This document shows, piece by piece, positions 10,084-20,965 of a stretch of 30,229 bases of DNA (positions are counted from its first letter, which is position 1; each line of letters starts with the position of its first letter). Made by a program: the position numbers and the translations under genes. The stretch covers positions 1 through 30,229 of the forward strand of contig JADRCO010000584.1 of the NCBI GenBank assembly GCA_021464525.1, written 5' to 3'. The notes below the pieces were generated by a model. That model saw only the letters and a list, made by a program, of their open reading frames with translations. It did not search any database and was not told the DNA's origin. The DNA is from Rhizophagus sp. LPA8_4_AMF (taxonomy: Eukaryota; Glomeromycota; Glomeromycetes; Glomerales; Glomeraceae).

Positions 10084-11890
10084 TTTCATAATTCCCGTTG
10101 CCCAAAATTGTTCTGTAATACCAACAAATCATCTGATAGATGATCACTTGATTAAATAATAAGTTGAGTAAAAATCTAAACTTAAAAAATTGGTTATCCG
10201 ATTACAGATTAACTGTGGTTACGTTTTTATTGAACGTAAAAGGGACGCAAAAAAAAACCCCATTTCACTAACAAAAAACCTATTTCTCACCTAAATAGAA
10301 TTTTTAATGTGTACTATTAGCAAGCGAGTATGTTTTAATAAAATATAAAGTGAAATAAAAATTTATATAGCCTTAATGGTCATGAACATTTATAAGTATT
10401 TTAAGGTCCAATAATTATTATTTAAAATTTTCTAATAAATTTAATAGATTTTATGAATTTTTCATATTTTTTGAAATATATGGTTAATTTATTGTACAAT
10501 ATAGGAACTTTTTATGCTCAAATTGACCGTGAGCATATATAATTTCAACTTTTACACAAAAAAATCCAAAATTATTGTATAAAGTGTGATACTATAATAG
10601 ATATTTTCAATATTGCTAAGAATAATTTTCAGCTTAAAGAGAAATATTTATCAATTTATAGTATAATAAAACAAAATAAAATTTTTTTAATGTTCGTCCC
10701 TAACCTTGCTGCGTCTTATGTAATACTTTGTGTAACAAAAATGCAACGATATCAAAATATTGATTAATCCGCCCATATGAAATTAAGAAAATGATTAGCT
10801 CAATATAATCTTATTTATTGGTATGAAAAATCTACTGAATGGGGATTAAAAATTGGCCAGCAGATTAGAATAGAAGTTCTTTTAAAGTCAAAAATGGATA
10901 ATAAATATGATTGATATAAGTATTTATATTATAATTTCGGTTTCAAATTCAATAAATTCTGTTTGTATAAGATCATAACGTAGTATCATATCATTAATTT
11001 ATTTTTAGTTTTTGGCAAAGTTCTTTAATCAAGTTAATTGAATAAAGAAATAACATTTTATATTAAAAGTTGATATTGATATTTTATTATAGATAATGAA
11101 AAGTACAGAGTAAAATTAGCATTCTGTTTCATAAAATCCCGTAAAACTTCAGTAAGTGTAATTATATAATATCATAGTTTATATTTCAAAGGAGTATGGT
11201 AAAATTCGATAATTATTTTATTTCTTAGTTCCAATGCTTGTGATTGTTTTAAGCGTCAAATTAACAACATTAATTTCTTGTGTTTAAATGTTAGTTTTGT
11301 CTAGAATTTTGAATACTATCATTAAACTAAATATTTTATTGTAATGTAATAGGATGATTAAAATATTTAGTTTTACAGATAAATTAATAGATAAAAGATT
11401 GAATCAGCAAGATGATCAGATTTCCTGGTATCTAATACTAAAAAGTAGGTTTCTTGATATCCTTTAAATTATTATGATCTTGTTGCAAAATATAGGTATT
11501 TTTATATAAAGTAAGAGATATAATTCATAGCAAAATAGTAGGTATTAATAATTCAACCCAAAAATTTTGGAATGCAGGTAGTAAATGAAAGATGAAGGAT
11601 AATAAATTGGATATAAATGGTCAAAAGAAGTTATTTAATTTGTATTTAGGTGATATAGTATATAATTAATTGTTAAATATTATTCAAATTGTTTTTAAAT
11701 GGTTATAAATTTCTTTTGACCTGATAGGAATTACCACTTTGTTAATAAGTTTGTTTCAGACACTATCAACTATAATTGCACATTAAGGAGATGATAACTT
11801 TAATATTGGCAGAATATATATGCAAATACATAATATATATAAATATAATACTATTACAAAGTTTGTTTTTAATATAAGAGATTATTAAAA
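10084..11890. other. Intergenic with one Sel1-like scrap
   Basis: AT-rich. The only coding-like piece is about 10770-10860 (+), which reads 'LAQYNLIYWYEKSTEWGLKIGQ' (22 residues, written here with its key parts AQYNL and YWYEKS-x-x-x-GLKIGQ). It resembles the helix A/helix B spacing of a Sel1 repeat, with stops on both sides. It could be a further relic of the kinase-Sel1 family. Nothing else in this stretch is recognised. Confidence 0.35.
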
Positions 11891-11891
11891 G

Positions 11892-12033
11892 ATTATTATT
11901 ATGCAGCCAAATAGGATCATGCTGTTTTTAACGTACTGATATTTTTCAGGCTAATTAGACTAGGTTAAACTTTATTGCACAAATATCATTATAATGTTAC
12001 AGATATTTTTGACGCATTACGTCATATGGATTA
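11892..12033. repeat. 3' terminal region of the Crypton-like element
   Basis: Second copy of the repeat seen at 7684-7800. It begins attattatgcagccaaatag and lies directly beyond the stop of the recombinase-like frame (minus strand), so it is probably the element's non-coding end. The ends of the repeat are not clearly defined. Confidence 0.5.
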
Positions 12034-12750
12034 AATATCCCTTACCGGAAAAATCAATTTAGCATAATATTCATCTATAGTAATGTTTATTATAAAAGCA
12101 ATATTTTTATCTATAAGCTGAGGAATTATACCACAATTAAATAACTCTTTAAAGTGATCAACATTCACCGAAATTTCTAATTGTGGATTTGCGTTAGTTA
12201 ATTGTAACGGTTGTTTAATAGTATTTTGTTGATTTTCATGAGACTTTTCAAGTAAAGGTAAAAATAAATTGTAACATAAAGAAAATTTATAAAAAAAAAA
12301 TAAAATAAATCTACACAATATTTTGTTAATAATTAATATTTTTTACCTTCTTTTGCAGTTTATAATTATCTCGTGGTGGGTTACGCTGTGAAGCTGATGA
12401 TTATGACTCATACATGAAATTTGAGAATTTACTATTTCTGCCGATTTTTCATTAACTGATAATAAAATGCAAATATTTAATAAATCTTTAAAAATCAATG
12501 AATAGCAATGACAATATACCCGAAGTCAACTGCCCATGAACTTTATTCATTAAATGTCCAACAATCTCATTTTTTTTTATTATCAGTAGGTAAAGTGTAT
12601 GATGATAATCCAGCATCAGATCTATGGCGAGCGAGATATTAATTTAATACCTTCTTTAGGGATTCCCATTTTTTCACAATTTTGAATAAGCACACGTCGC
12701 CCAGAGTGGTAGTAATCTTCCTTCCATTAAGATTTATGAGATTATTTATT
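12034..12750 (-). mobile_element. Decayed Crypton-like element, tyrosine recombinase C-terminal part
   Basis: On the minus strand, about 12720-12530 reads 'LNGRKITT', then after a one-base shift 'HSGRRVLIQNCEKMGIPKEGIKLISR', and after further damage 'DAGLSSYTLPTDNKKNEIVGHLMNKVHGQL'. The HSGRR block, followed by a helix and G-H/R-x-S-like and 'SY' blocks, is the C-terminal catalytic signature (H-x-x-R ... H/Y) of tyrosine recombinases as in Cryptons and their relatives. Downstream exons seem joined by short introns: a donor gtatat near 12531 with an acceptor ttattatcag near 12458, then a donor gtaaaa near 12348 with an acceptor cttgaaaag near 12246. The last exon (12243-12034) gives a tail ending 'YYAKLIFPVRDI'. 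The N-terminal core is not found and the catalytic region has frame damage and stops, so it is inactive. Alternative: a host gene derived from a recombinase. Confidence 0.55.
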
Positions 12751-13781
12751 CTCACACTATGTATGATATCATGATGTTATAAAAGCATGACCATCGGTGT
12801 CTACATAATAACACAGTTATTGGGTATGGTGATTAAAATATCATCCGAACTGCTTCACTATTATATATAAGTTAATTTAGTTAACTTATATAAACCACAT
12901 CTTTTGACAAAAAAAAAAATTCTAAAAAAGTATAAGAAAATAATATAGCTAAATAGATAAATGGAAAAAAGTTGATTTTTTCCTCAACACTAAATGAAAC
13001 CTATAGATAAAAAAAAGCTAAAGTTTTTTTTAATACACTAAAGCTTGCAAATTGAGAAATCTTTATTTTTTCTTATACAAGTGAAATGAGTAAAAAGATT
13101 GAAATATAGAATAAATAATGCAAATGTGATCTACCTAATTTCTAATTACATAATATTACTTTGTCATTTGATTATCTGATTTAAACAAGTGATTTTACTG
13201 CACCATAATCTATATTATGATATATAAATGGATAATCCTAATTTCAAATGGAAGTATTACAATTGCATTCTAAATTAACTTTAAACGATCCTTTCAAGGC
13301 AATCTTAATGTACATCCCATTAATAAAATTGAAATTTTGGTGCAATGCTAGTAAATTTCGTAATTTCTGTTCAAAAACTTGTAAATTTGAAAGAAATGAT
13401 TGCAATTTGGGTGTCTAAAGCGGAGTTAAATTGCCTAATTTAGACAGAATTATGCCATTAAGAAATAACGAACGTGACAAATAATGGCATGACAAATAGG
13501 ATTTTAGTCACCGGATGTCCCTAGGACATTTAATAAAAATGAAAAAATGAGAGTATGTGACACAGGTGACAAATATATTTCCTATAATCACGTGATTTAA
13601 TTACACTTTTTATAGGCAATTAATATCGTGTTTAGTTTTTTAATTTTTTAAAGCTATAATGCAAATTTTTTATACTGATAACTTGCTTGATTAATCTTTT
13701 TTAAAATTTCATTTTTATTTTCATATATTAAAGTACTATATATTAGATTGAGTTATACTATTTCCTAAATCTTAATATAAT
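12751..13781. other. Intergenic, downstream of the kinase-Sel1 gene
   Basis: No gene seen. It holds a short inverted repeat (atgccatta ... taatggcat, about 13453-13495), a tight palindrome tgtccctaggaca near 13515 and an ATCACGTGAT palindrome at 13587-13596. The first 150 bases may contain further, unrecognisable Crypton sequence. Confidence 0.4.
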
Positions 13782-16494
13782 TCAAATGCCTTTTTCATAA
13801 CCGATATCAGTTCCAATTCCCATTTCATAACAATATTTTAAATTGTTTATTCCAGATGCATTTCCTAAATCTGCTGCTTTTTGATATAATTTAAATGCTT
13901 TTTTTTCATCAATATCAGTTCCAACTCCATTTTGATAACAATATCCTAAATTGCTTATTCCAGATGCATTTCCTAAATCTGCTGCTTTTTGATATAATTC
14001 AAATGCTTTTTTGTCATCAATATCAGTTCCAACTCCATTTTGATAGCAATATCCTAAATTTTCTATTCCAAATGCATCTCCTAAATCTGCTGCCTTTTGA
14101 TATAATTCAAATGCTTTTTCCTCATCAATATCAGTTTCAAATCCATCCATACAACAATTTCCTAAAGTGTTTATTCCAGCTGCATTTCCTAAATCTGCTG
14201 CTTTTTGATATAATTCAAATGCTTTTTTGTTATTAATATCAGTTCCAATTCCATTTTGATAACAACATCCAAGATTGTATATTCCAAGTGCATTTCCTAA
14301 ATTTGCTGACCTTTGATATAATTCAAATGCTTTTTTATTATTAATATCAGTTCCAATTCCAATTTGATAACAATATCCTAAATTATTCATTCCAGATGCA
14401 TTTCCTAAATCTGCTGCTTTTTGATATAATTCAAATGCTTTTTTCTCATTAATATCAGTTCCGATTCCATTTTGATAACTATATCCCAAATTCTCCATTC
14501 CAAATGCATTTCCTAAATCTGCTGCCTTTTGATATAATTCAAATGCTTTTTTCTCATCAATGACTGTTCCAATTCCATTTTGATAACAATATCCTAAATT
14601 ATCTATTCCAAGTGTATTTCCTAAATCTGCTGCTTTTTGATATAATTCAAATGCTTTTTTCTCATCAATATCAGTTCCAACTCCATTTTGATAACAATAT
14701 CCTAAATTGTCTATTCCAGATGCATCCCCTAAATCTGCTGCTTTTTGATATAATTCCAATGCTTTTTTCTCATCAATATCAGTTCCAATTCCATTTTGAT
14801 AACAATATCCTAAATTATTTATTCCAAATACATTTTCTAAATCTGCTGACTTTTGATATAATTCAAATGCCTTATTTTTATTAACATTAATTTCAATTCC
14901 TAAGTAATTAAAATCACCAAGTAAAACAACTGAATTTGAGTAATGTTGATTATTTAAAAGCCATATATAAATTTCTCGTGAAGTCATATTATAATTATTA
15001 AGAGAATAATAAATGTTTTGTCTATCCTTTTCTTCCTCTATCATATTAAGAAGTTCAACCATTTCATCAACTATCATCTTAAAGTTATAATCTGATGTTA
15101 TTGACGGTTCTATTTCTTCAATATTAATCTTGTTGAACTTTTGAACAATTTTAGATAATTCTCTACATGATAAATTATTATTAGAAACTTCAAAAGCACT
15201 CGAATTAAGTTGCTGTTTACTTGATAATTGAACACTTGTATGAGAATCATTCGACCGAAAATTTTTCTTCATAATCATAGTATTCTTACCGTTCTTTGGA
15301 ATAATTGCATTTAATTTAGAGACAACTTGATTGATAGTTGGGCGATCATCTGGTTCATTATTCCAACAATCTAAAAATATACATAGTAATTAATTTAAAT
15401 AATATTAATATAAATCATCAAATTATATATTAATTATATTTACCAGTATAAATATTTATATAATCTATAGGAGTATCGGGAATAGGCGTCTCTCTAAGAC
15501 CTTGTGATATATCAATTGATAAACAAATATCGTACGATTTACCTTCAAGATAAAAGGAAGGTTTACCACTAGATATTTCCCATAAAAGTACTCCAATACT
15601 ATAAATATCACTTTTTTTATTTAATTTATAATCTTGATTACTAAAACTTTTTGGGTCAACGTAAGGAATTTTTCCATATAAATTTGTAGATTGAAGATTA
15701 GATGATTCTTCAATTCTTTTTGATAGGCCAAAATCAGCTAATTTAATCATATTTTGATGGACTAACACATTTTTGGAATGCTATTTAAGATTAATGAATA
15801 CATTAATTAGATATGACAGAACATAAAATGGTAAAATGTAAACAAATGAATTACCAGATCACGGTGAATAACTCCTTCATCATGTAAGCATAATATAGCA
15901 CAAGCTAACTGAAGTGCCATATCAAATTTATTATTCCAGGTAAGATTATCAAAACACTCCTTCAAATATTCTTGAAGAGTACCACTGTCTGCATATTCCA
16001 TTACTAACCAATATTTTTTCAAATTATCACTTTGATTTTCTTTTAAAAAAAAAATACGTTTAATTTGGATTATACAGAAAATTACGTATAATAAGAAAGT
16101 ATGTTATACCTAACGTAACACCACAGAAATGAATAATATTCTCATGAAAATCCACTTCACGCTGGATTTTAAACTAAATAAAATTTTAAATTAGAAAATA
16201 TAAATTATAACATAAAAAATATTGTATTATTACCTCTTTAACAATTTCTTTTATTGTAGTGTCATTGAAACTAAAAAAAGATTTTAATGCTAAATAATTA
16301 TGAGAACCTCTACAGTTCGCACGATAAACTTTCCCAAAACCTCCAAAACCAATTTCTTGCAAATTACTAAAATTATTGAATTCGTAATATTTAAAATAAT
16401 CTTTCGCAATAGCTTCTTCAATCCAATTTACCCACTCATTATTGGAATTTTCAGTAAATTTTATAGGTACATTAGATTCAGTGTTATTAGACAT
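13782..16494 (-). CDS. Protein kinase-Sel1-repeat fusion, 5 exons, 811 aa
   Basis: My splice model, in transcript order, is 16494-16234, 16173-16110, 16039-15855, 15780-15444 and 15370-13782. All introns are GT-AG and the frame stays open, giving 811 codons plus stop. Residues 48-59 are the Gly-rich loop 'IGFGGFGKVYRA'. K71 in 'LALK' is the ATP-binding lysine, D169 lies in 'HRDLHSKN', 186-188 are DFG, and R292 is in 'DDRP', so the kinase (about 45-308) looks active and TKL-like, probably Ser/Thr. An acidic linker contains 'EIYIWLLNNQ'. From about residue 430 to the end run about ten 36-residue Sel1 repeats of type LGYCYQNGIGTDIDEKKAF/ELYQKAADLGNASGI. Such solenoids form protein-binding scaffolds, so the likely role is a cytosolic signalling kinase with its own adaptor. 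A TATA-like tctataaaa lies only about 20 nt before the ATG. A broken relative lies at 8131-10083. Confidence 0.92.
13810..14880 (-). repeat. 108-bp tandem repeats encoding Sel1 units
   Basis: About ten tandem copies of a 108-bp unit, each encoding one 36-residue Sel1 repeat. Neighbouring units differ at few bases; the DIDEKK/DINNKK/DINEKK positions and the NASG/NAFG/NTLG positions vary most. The last unit is incomplete. This is coding sequence; frames on the opposite strand (such as 13895-14236) are shadows. Confidence 0.9.
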
Positions 16495-17690
16495 TATTAA
16501 CTTATTGACTTTTTATAGACAAAGTTATTAATAATATATTTATTTTATTTGCTTATTTATAAGCGACTGGGTATTACCAAAACGTAATTGTGCATAAAAG
16601 TAGCCTGTCGATCATTTCGGGTGATACTTTAGATTTGAGTGATACAGAGTCAAATGAGTGGCAAAAATGTGATTTGCGAACCTACTATAACAAAAAAACT
16701 ATTGTACGTGCTATATTGTTAATGATATGCTATAATTGTTAATAATACACAATAATTATAAATTGTGATAATACCTTATGTTTATTAAAGCTTGAAACGC
16801 GTTTTTTCGTTCTTCAAATTGTTCTTTAAATTATTGAGCTGAATTTTTTTCTTTTTCTTCGCGTTTTTTAACGTATATGAAATATTGCATAATAAAAAAC
16901 TAAAATTATAATTGGATTGTAATTGCATACATTATTAATTAAAATTTTTTTATTTTATTTTAACAAGCTAAATAATAATAAAATTCTTATATTGCGTACT
17001 CCACATACTCAACACCTTTTTAGCACCGTACTCCACTCAAAATCTCTATCAGACTCCACAACTATTCGTCTCACCTTTTAAATTTTGCCAATTATATAAG
17101 TAAATTTATGTTCTTATTCACGCGTAAAAAGTAATAAATTTCGATAGTTAATATTAATTTAATTAAATAATTAGTTCTTTAGTAATATATTAAAATAAGT
17201 ATATTACTAACTACAGTATAAAGAAATGGTTTACAAAAGTATTTATAATCAGTTAAAACTTAAAAATAAAATCTTCTAAAAAAAAGTCTATATTCAGTAT
17301 AAATTATATATATTATAAGCGTTACCAAGTTCTTTTGTTGAGTCGACACTAGTAAATCAATGAAAACCTTATTCTCCCATTCGGTTTTTTATGTAATAAA
17401 ATTTTGCTCAAGTTCAATGGCTCACGTTAGTATTACATGAAATTATCACGTGATTACTATACGGTACCTTTTTGAGTAAAAAAAGGAAGACGGAATTTTT
17501 GAGTCAATTATTTAGATAGAATTATTAATATCATTCAGACATGGATATGAATTTTTGTTTCATGCAAAACTTTTAAAAAATACAAACGTTCCATTCAGTT
17601 TAAGAACTTGTTAACATCTTACCTCATTTATTTTTTAATTTTATGAATTTATCAAGAAATTAATATATTATTTACTTATAGTAAAATTTA
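16495..17690. other. Intergenic upstream of the kinase-Sel1 gene
   Basis: No recognisable gene. A 60-codon stop-free stretch (16563-16742, +) reads in part 'SGDTLDLSDTESNEWQK' and has a more protein-like composition than its surroundings. It has no start, no splice support and no family I know. A palindrome ATCACGTGAT is at 17445-17454. The rest is AT-rich. Confidence 0.4.
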
Positions 17691-19110
17691 GAGATCCTAT
17701 TTCATTAATTTTGTTAATCAAAAATAAAGAAAAAAAATTTAGTATTAGAGCTTCGATATTAGGACAAGTGACCCCAGTTGCATACTTCTGGCCGCATTAT
17801 ATAACTCTGACCAGAATTATGGATCAAATAATTTTAGCCAATTATCCGGTTTCAACCTCCAGTTATGAAAAGAGAAAATTTACTTGCCAATTTCCCAAAA
17901 TAATACTGTGTATTTATCAATTACTTTCTCTTGTTTTAAATTAAAAACAATCCCACATTCCCAATATTACGTGTAAAAAAATATTTTCAGATAAATAATC
18001 GTACTAAATGAATTGAATTTTCTACTGTAATGACACTACCTAACTATTTTATTTTGAGTTATTCTTTTTTTCGATTTACAAATTAGTTTGAGATTTATGC
18101 TAAATGCTACTGAGAAATATTTTTGTAAGAATGAAAGCCCTATAAAAAAAGTAGATACGTTTTTTATACTGAAAGGTATGTTTCGTATACTGAGAGATAC
18201 GGAAAAATGCACAATTCCGTATCTCACATGATACGTTTTTTCAGTATCTCCGTATACAACAAGTATTTGCAAGATACGGAATTGTGCATTTTTCCGTATC
18301 TCAAAACGTATCTAGACGTGTCTAGACGTGTCTAAGCGTATCTCTCAGTATGCAAAACGTATCTTTCAGTATAAAAAACGTATCTACTTTTTTTATAGGG
18401 AAGCGGCACGTCGGTCTTATAGGTTTACCTGTTAATTTTGTAAATTTACATCCCTGCATCTTGGAAATAAGTAAAGTTCTTCAACAGGTATGTAAAAACT
18501 TAGATATTAAATTTTGTAATTTTAGCTTGAATATTTTGGTGTAGATTTTATTTTACAGAAATATAATGACACTTTATAGTGTAATTTTGAAACTTTGATT
18601 AGTTATACATTTTAATAAATCGATACCTTAATAATTCTATGACGTGATGAATAATTCAATTTGTCCCTCAAGAGTCTAAGTGATATGAGCATTATCAACT
18701 TAAAAGTACTAACTATGGAATTTTTAGGATGAAATTATTGTCCGAAGCGTAGCGAATGACTTTCAAGTACACTCAAAACCATGCAATGTTCGTCTGTCAC
18801 ACCACGTATATGGCTAGGATCAGGTGTAACAACACTAATAATTAATTATTTTGAATCAGATAATATTACTGATAATTATGTTATTAACGCTTCTGACGGT
18901 TTCCACTTCCCATTACCAAGTTATTTAATCACTCTCTTCCTCTTTACAATATAATTTCAACACTTCGATCAAAAAAAGCATATCCTGGAAAGAGAAGAGG
19001 TATGGTAAGAAATTCTTGTAAAATTACTTTAAAGAATTACCAATATATGACAATTTTGTTATTAAAATTAAAAAGATAGGACAATATATCAATGTAGAAA
19101 TATTTTTTTA
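17691..19110. repeat. Duplicated F-box flank, copy A
   Basis: From gagatcctattt onward this follows copy B (21237-22290) closely, for example 'ttatataactctgaccagaa' and 'tatgaaaagagaaaatttac'. Copy A carries a MITE (18138-18400) and about 190 extra bases near 18740-18935. A coding-like block near 18405-18490 (HVGLIGLPVNFVN) is shared in part with copy B. The similarity continues into the F-box gene, so this is the 3' flank of a larger duplication rather than an independent element. Its own function is unknown. Confidence 0.8.
18138..18400. mobile_element. 263-bp fold-back MITE
   Basis: The left end reads ccctataaaaaaagtagata, and the reverse complement of the right end begins with the same 20 bases and stays nearly identical for about 60. 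A second internal inverted pair (gatacggaaaaatgcacaat and its partner attgtgcatttttccgtatc) makes almost the whole element one hairpin. The hexamer gatacg/cgtatc recurs many times. It is absent from the equivalent site in copies B and C. A 3-bp aag flanks both ends (18135-18137, 18401-18403) and may be the target duplication. The comparison with copy B suggests about a dozen bases were also lost. The superfamily is not assignable. Confidence 0.85.
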
Positions 19111-19217
19111 ATATATTTATTTAAAATAAATGATATAAAATTCGACTTTATTTAATAAGTAATAATATAATATAAAATAAAGATTGTAAATAAATAAAAT
19201 ATACTATCTTAAGAACC

Positions 19218-20822
19218 TTAACATTCAAATTTACCTAGATAATGATTGTTAGTATAATAATCAACTATTTCAACTCCTTTAGATTTAATTTGATTCAATA
19301 ATTTTAATTCCTCATCATTCAATTCTTTATCCAATTTCATCATACCAAGTACTTTTAAACTATTGTTACTTCTTTCAATATAATTTAAAACAATTTTAAG
19401 AACTTCTAATCCAATAATATGATTTAAATTAATCATTTCAAAACTATTATGACAATTTTCTAAAAATTCCTTAAATTTTAAAAACTTATTGAAATTACGA
19501 ATAATATGAATAGAAATTTTGCTAATATTTATAGATATATTATTTGCTAAATTTATAAAAAATTTATCAGCATCATAAAGAATCCTAATACATAATATTT
19601 TTGTTCTTAAATTTTTAAAAAGTTGTATCACTGATAAATCAATATGCAAAAAAATTCTAATTTTTAAAAAAATAAGATTTGGACAATACATTGATATATT
19701 TTTAATAAGAGAAATTGTCGGGTTTTCAAAAAATAATCTTTGTAATGATGTACCTAGATATTTGATCATTAAAGACGTGGCATCAGCATTCCAATAATTG
19801 CGTATAAATGTTAGTTCCTTGAGCTTAAATGAAGCAAAATTTAAACTCTCACATTGATTTAATAGTATACCTTTACAAAATCTAAAATATAAATATTCTA
19901 AATTGTGTAAATTATTAAATCCTTTTAAACTAACATTACTAAAGTCACAATTTGTAAATTCAATATGAACTAAAGAATACTTTTGAAATTCTAAAGATAA
20001 AAGAATGTTATTTAATAAAGAATTACAATCCCATATCTTAAACATTTTAAGTTTGTTTTGCACTTGAATAATTGTACAAATCTTTTCTAAAGTAGAAGTG
20101 GTATTAATCAAATTATTGGAAGTGTCATGATGTTGTAATGGTGGACTTCGAATTATTTGAGGAAGATTAATTATTAATTTTCTAGAATTTACACAGACAT
20201 CTGCTATATTCCTTAAAAAATCTTGTTCAATTTCTTTATTAACAGTACCGTTTAAATAAAAATCTAACGATAATGAATTTAATTTTGTTAAATTTGAAGT
20301 GAAATTTTGAAAATTAAAACTTTTAAAACTTTCTTTATAAAATAAATATAACAAAATATCTAATTGTTTAATGTTTCTACTTTGACGTAAAATTGATTGA
20401 TGAAATATCGGCGTAATATCATCATATAGTTTGTTTTGAGAAATTGATAAATTTGAGCAATATTTAGAAAACCATCCATAAATAACAAAATTTATTGTAC
20501 TACTATTATAATTTTCCAAATATTTTGGATATTCGAATAAAGGTTTGTGCTCTTTATCAAAATTAATAATATTAATCTGGCTTAATCCCAGTTGATTCTT
20601 CAATTGTAAAATTTCTGCTTTATTAAAGCAAAAAATTAAGGTCAAGGTTAATGAATAATTTTTTTCGGTTGTATTTGCAAAGGGATTTGCATAAAGCAAT
20701 GGAATGGTTGATTTACACCAAAATCGATTAACGAGTATACATTTAAATAAAGTTGAACGATCATTTTGAAGGTATTGTAAAATGTAATAAATACAATCAT
20801 CTGTTAAATAAGGCAAAGTCAT
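19218..20822 (-). CDS. F-box protein with LRR-like C-terminal region, 534 aa
   Basis: Single exon from ATG 20822 to the stop at 19218. Residues about 3-45 are an F-box: 'LTDDCIYYILQYL', then 'STLFKCILVNRFWCKSTIPLLYANPF', with the L-x-x-D-C-I ... C-x-x-V-N-R-x-W pattern common in fungal F-box proteins. The rest shows irregular leucine-rich segments, for example 'LTKLNSLSLDFYL' near 180, 'LEYLYFRFCKGI' near 305 and 'LQRLFFENPTISLI' near 360, and ends 'NNHYLGKFEC'. F-box proteins join substrates to Skp1-Cullin1 ubiquitin ligases; here the LRR-like part would bind the substrate, which is not predictable. It is the tandem paralogue of the gene at 23480-25099, roughly three-quarters identical in the N-terminal region. 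It shares upstream and downstream flanks with that gene, and its C-terminus shows the probable ancestral ending. Confidence 0.88.
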   Translation of the reverse strand: MTLPYLTDDCIYYILQYLQNDRSTLFKCILVNRFWCKSTIPLLYANPFANTTEKNYSLTLTLIFCFNKAEILQLKNQLGLSQINIINFDKEHKPLFEYPKYLENYNSSTINFVIYGWFSKYCSNLSISQNKLYDDITPIFHQSILRQSRNIKQLDILLYLFYKESFKSFNFQNFTSNLTKLNSLSLDFYLNGTVNKEIEQDFLRNIADVCVNSRKLIINLPQIIRSPPLQHHDTSNNLINTTSTLEKICTIIQVQNKLKMFKIWDCNSLLNNILLSLEFQKYSLVHIEFTNCDFSNVSLKGFNNLHNLEYLYFRFCKGILLNQCESLNFASFKLKELTFIRNYWNADATSLMIKYLGTSLQRLFFENPTISLIKNISMYCPNLIFLKIRIFLHIDLSVIQLFKNLRTKILCIRILYDADKFFINLANNISINISKISIHIIRNFNKFLKFKEFLENCHNSFEMINLNHIIGLEVLKIVLNYIERSNNSLKVLGMMKLDKELNDEELKLLNQIKSKGVEIVDYYTNNHYLGKFEC

Positions 20823-20965
20823 ATTAGAAATTTAGAAAGGAAAAAAAAAGTTTTCACGGAGTATCGGAAAAGCTAGATATTATAAGCCCAATTTTAGAAG
20901 TCATATGGTTGTACATTACTTTTGTAATACTGTAACACATACATGGTTTATAGAAGCAGGGTCCA
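20823..20965 (-). promoter_or_regulatory. Conserved upstream region of the F-box genes (copy 1)
   Basis: About 140 bases directly before the ATG match 25100-25230 before the second F-box gene. Shared blocks on the plus strand include agttttcacg-agtatcgg and gtacattacttttgtaatac (with the small palindrome attac..gtaat) followed by tgtaacacat. They probably contain the promoter, and retention after duplication fits that, but the similarity alone may just reflect common descent. Confidence 0.4.

Noticed and set aside
13810-14880. Regular direct repeats that could suggest a CRISPR array
   Set aside because: Units are contiguous 108-bp coding repeats without spacers, encoding Sel1 motifs in a eukaryotic gene.
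13895-14884. Open frames on the plus strand opposite the Sel1 repeats
   Set aside because: They are periodic shadows of the 108-bp coding repeat on the minus strand.
15250-15300. A possible extra intron donor (gtaagaatac) inside exon 5 of the kinase-Sel1 gene
   Set aside because: The frame runs straight through it, and the broken paralogue has continuous matching sequence there.
18036-18544. Short frames on both strands over the MITE
   Set aside because: They are produced by the inverted-repeat sequence and change frame against copies B and C.
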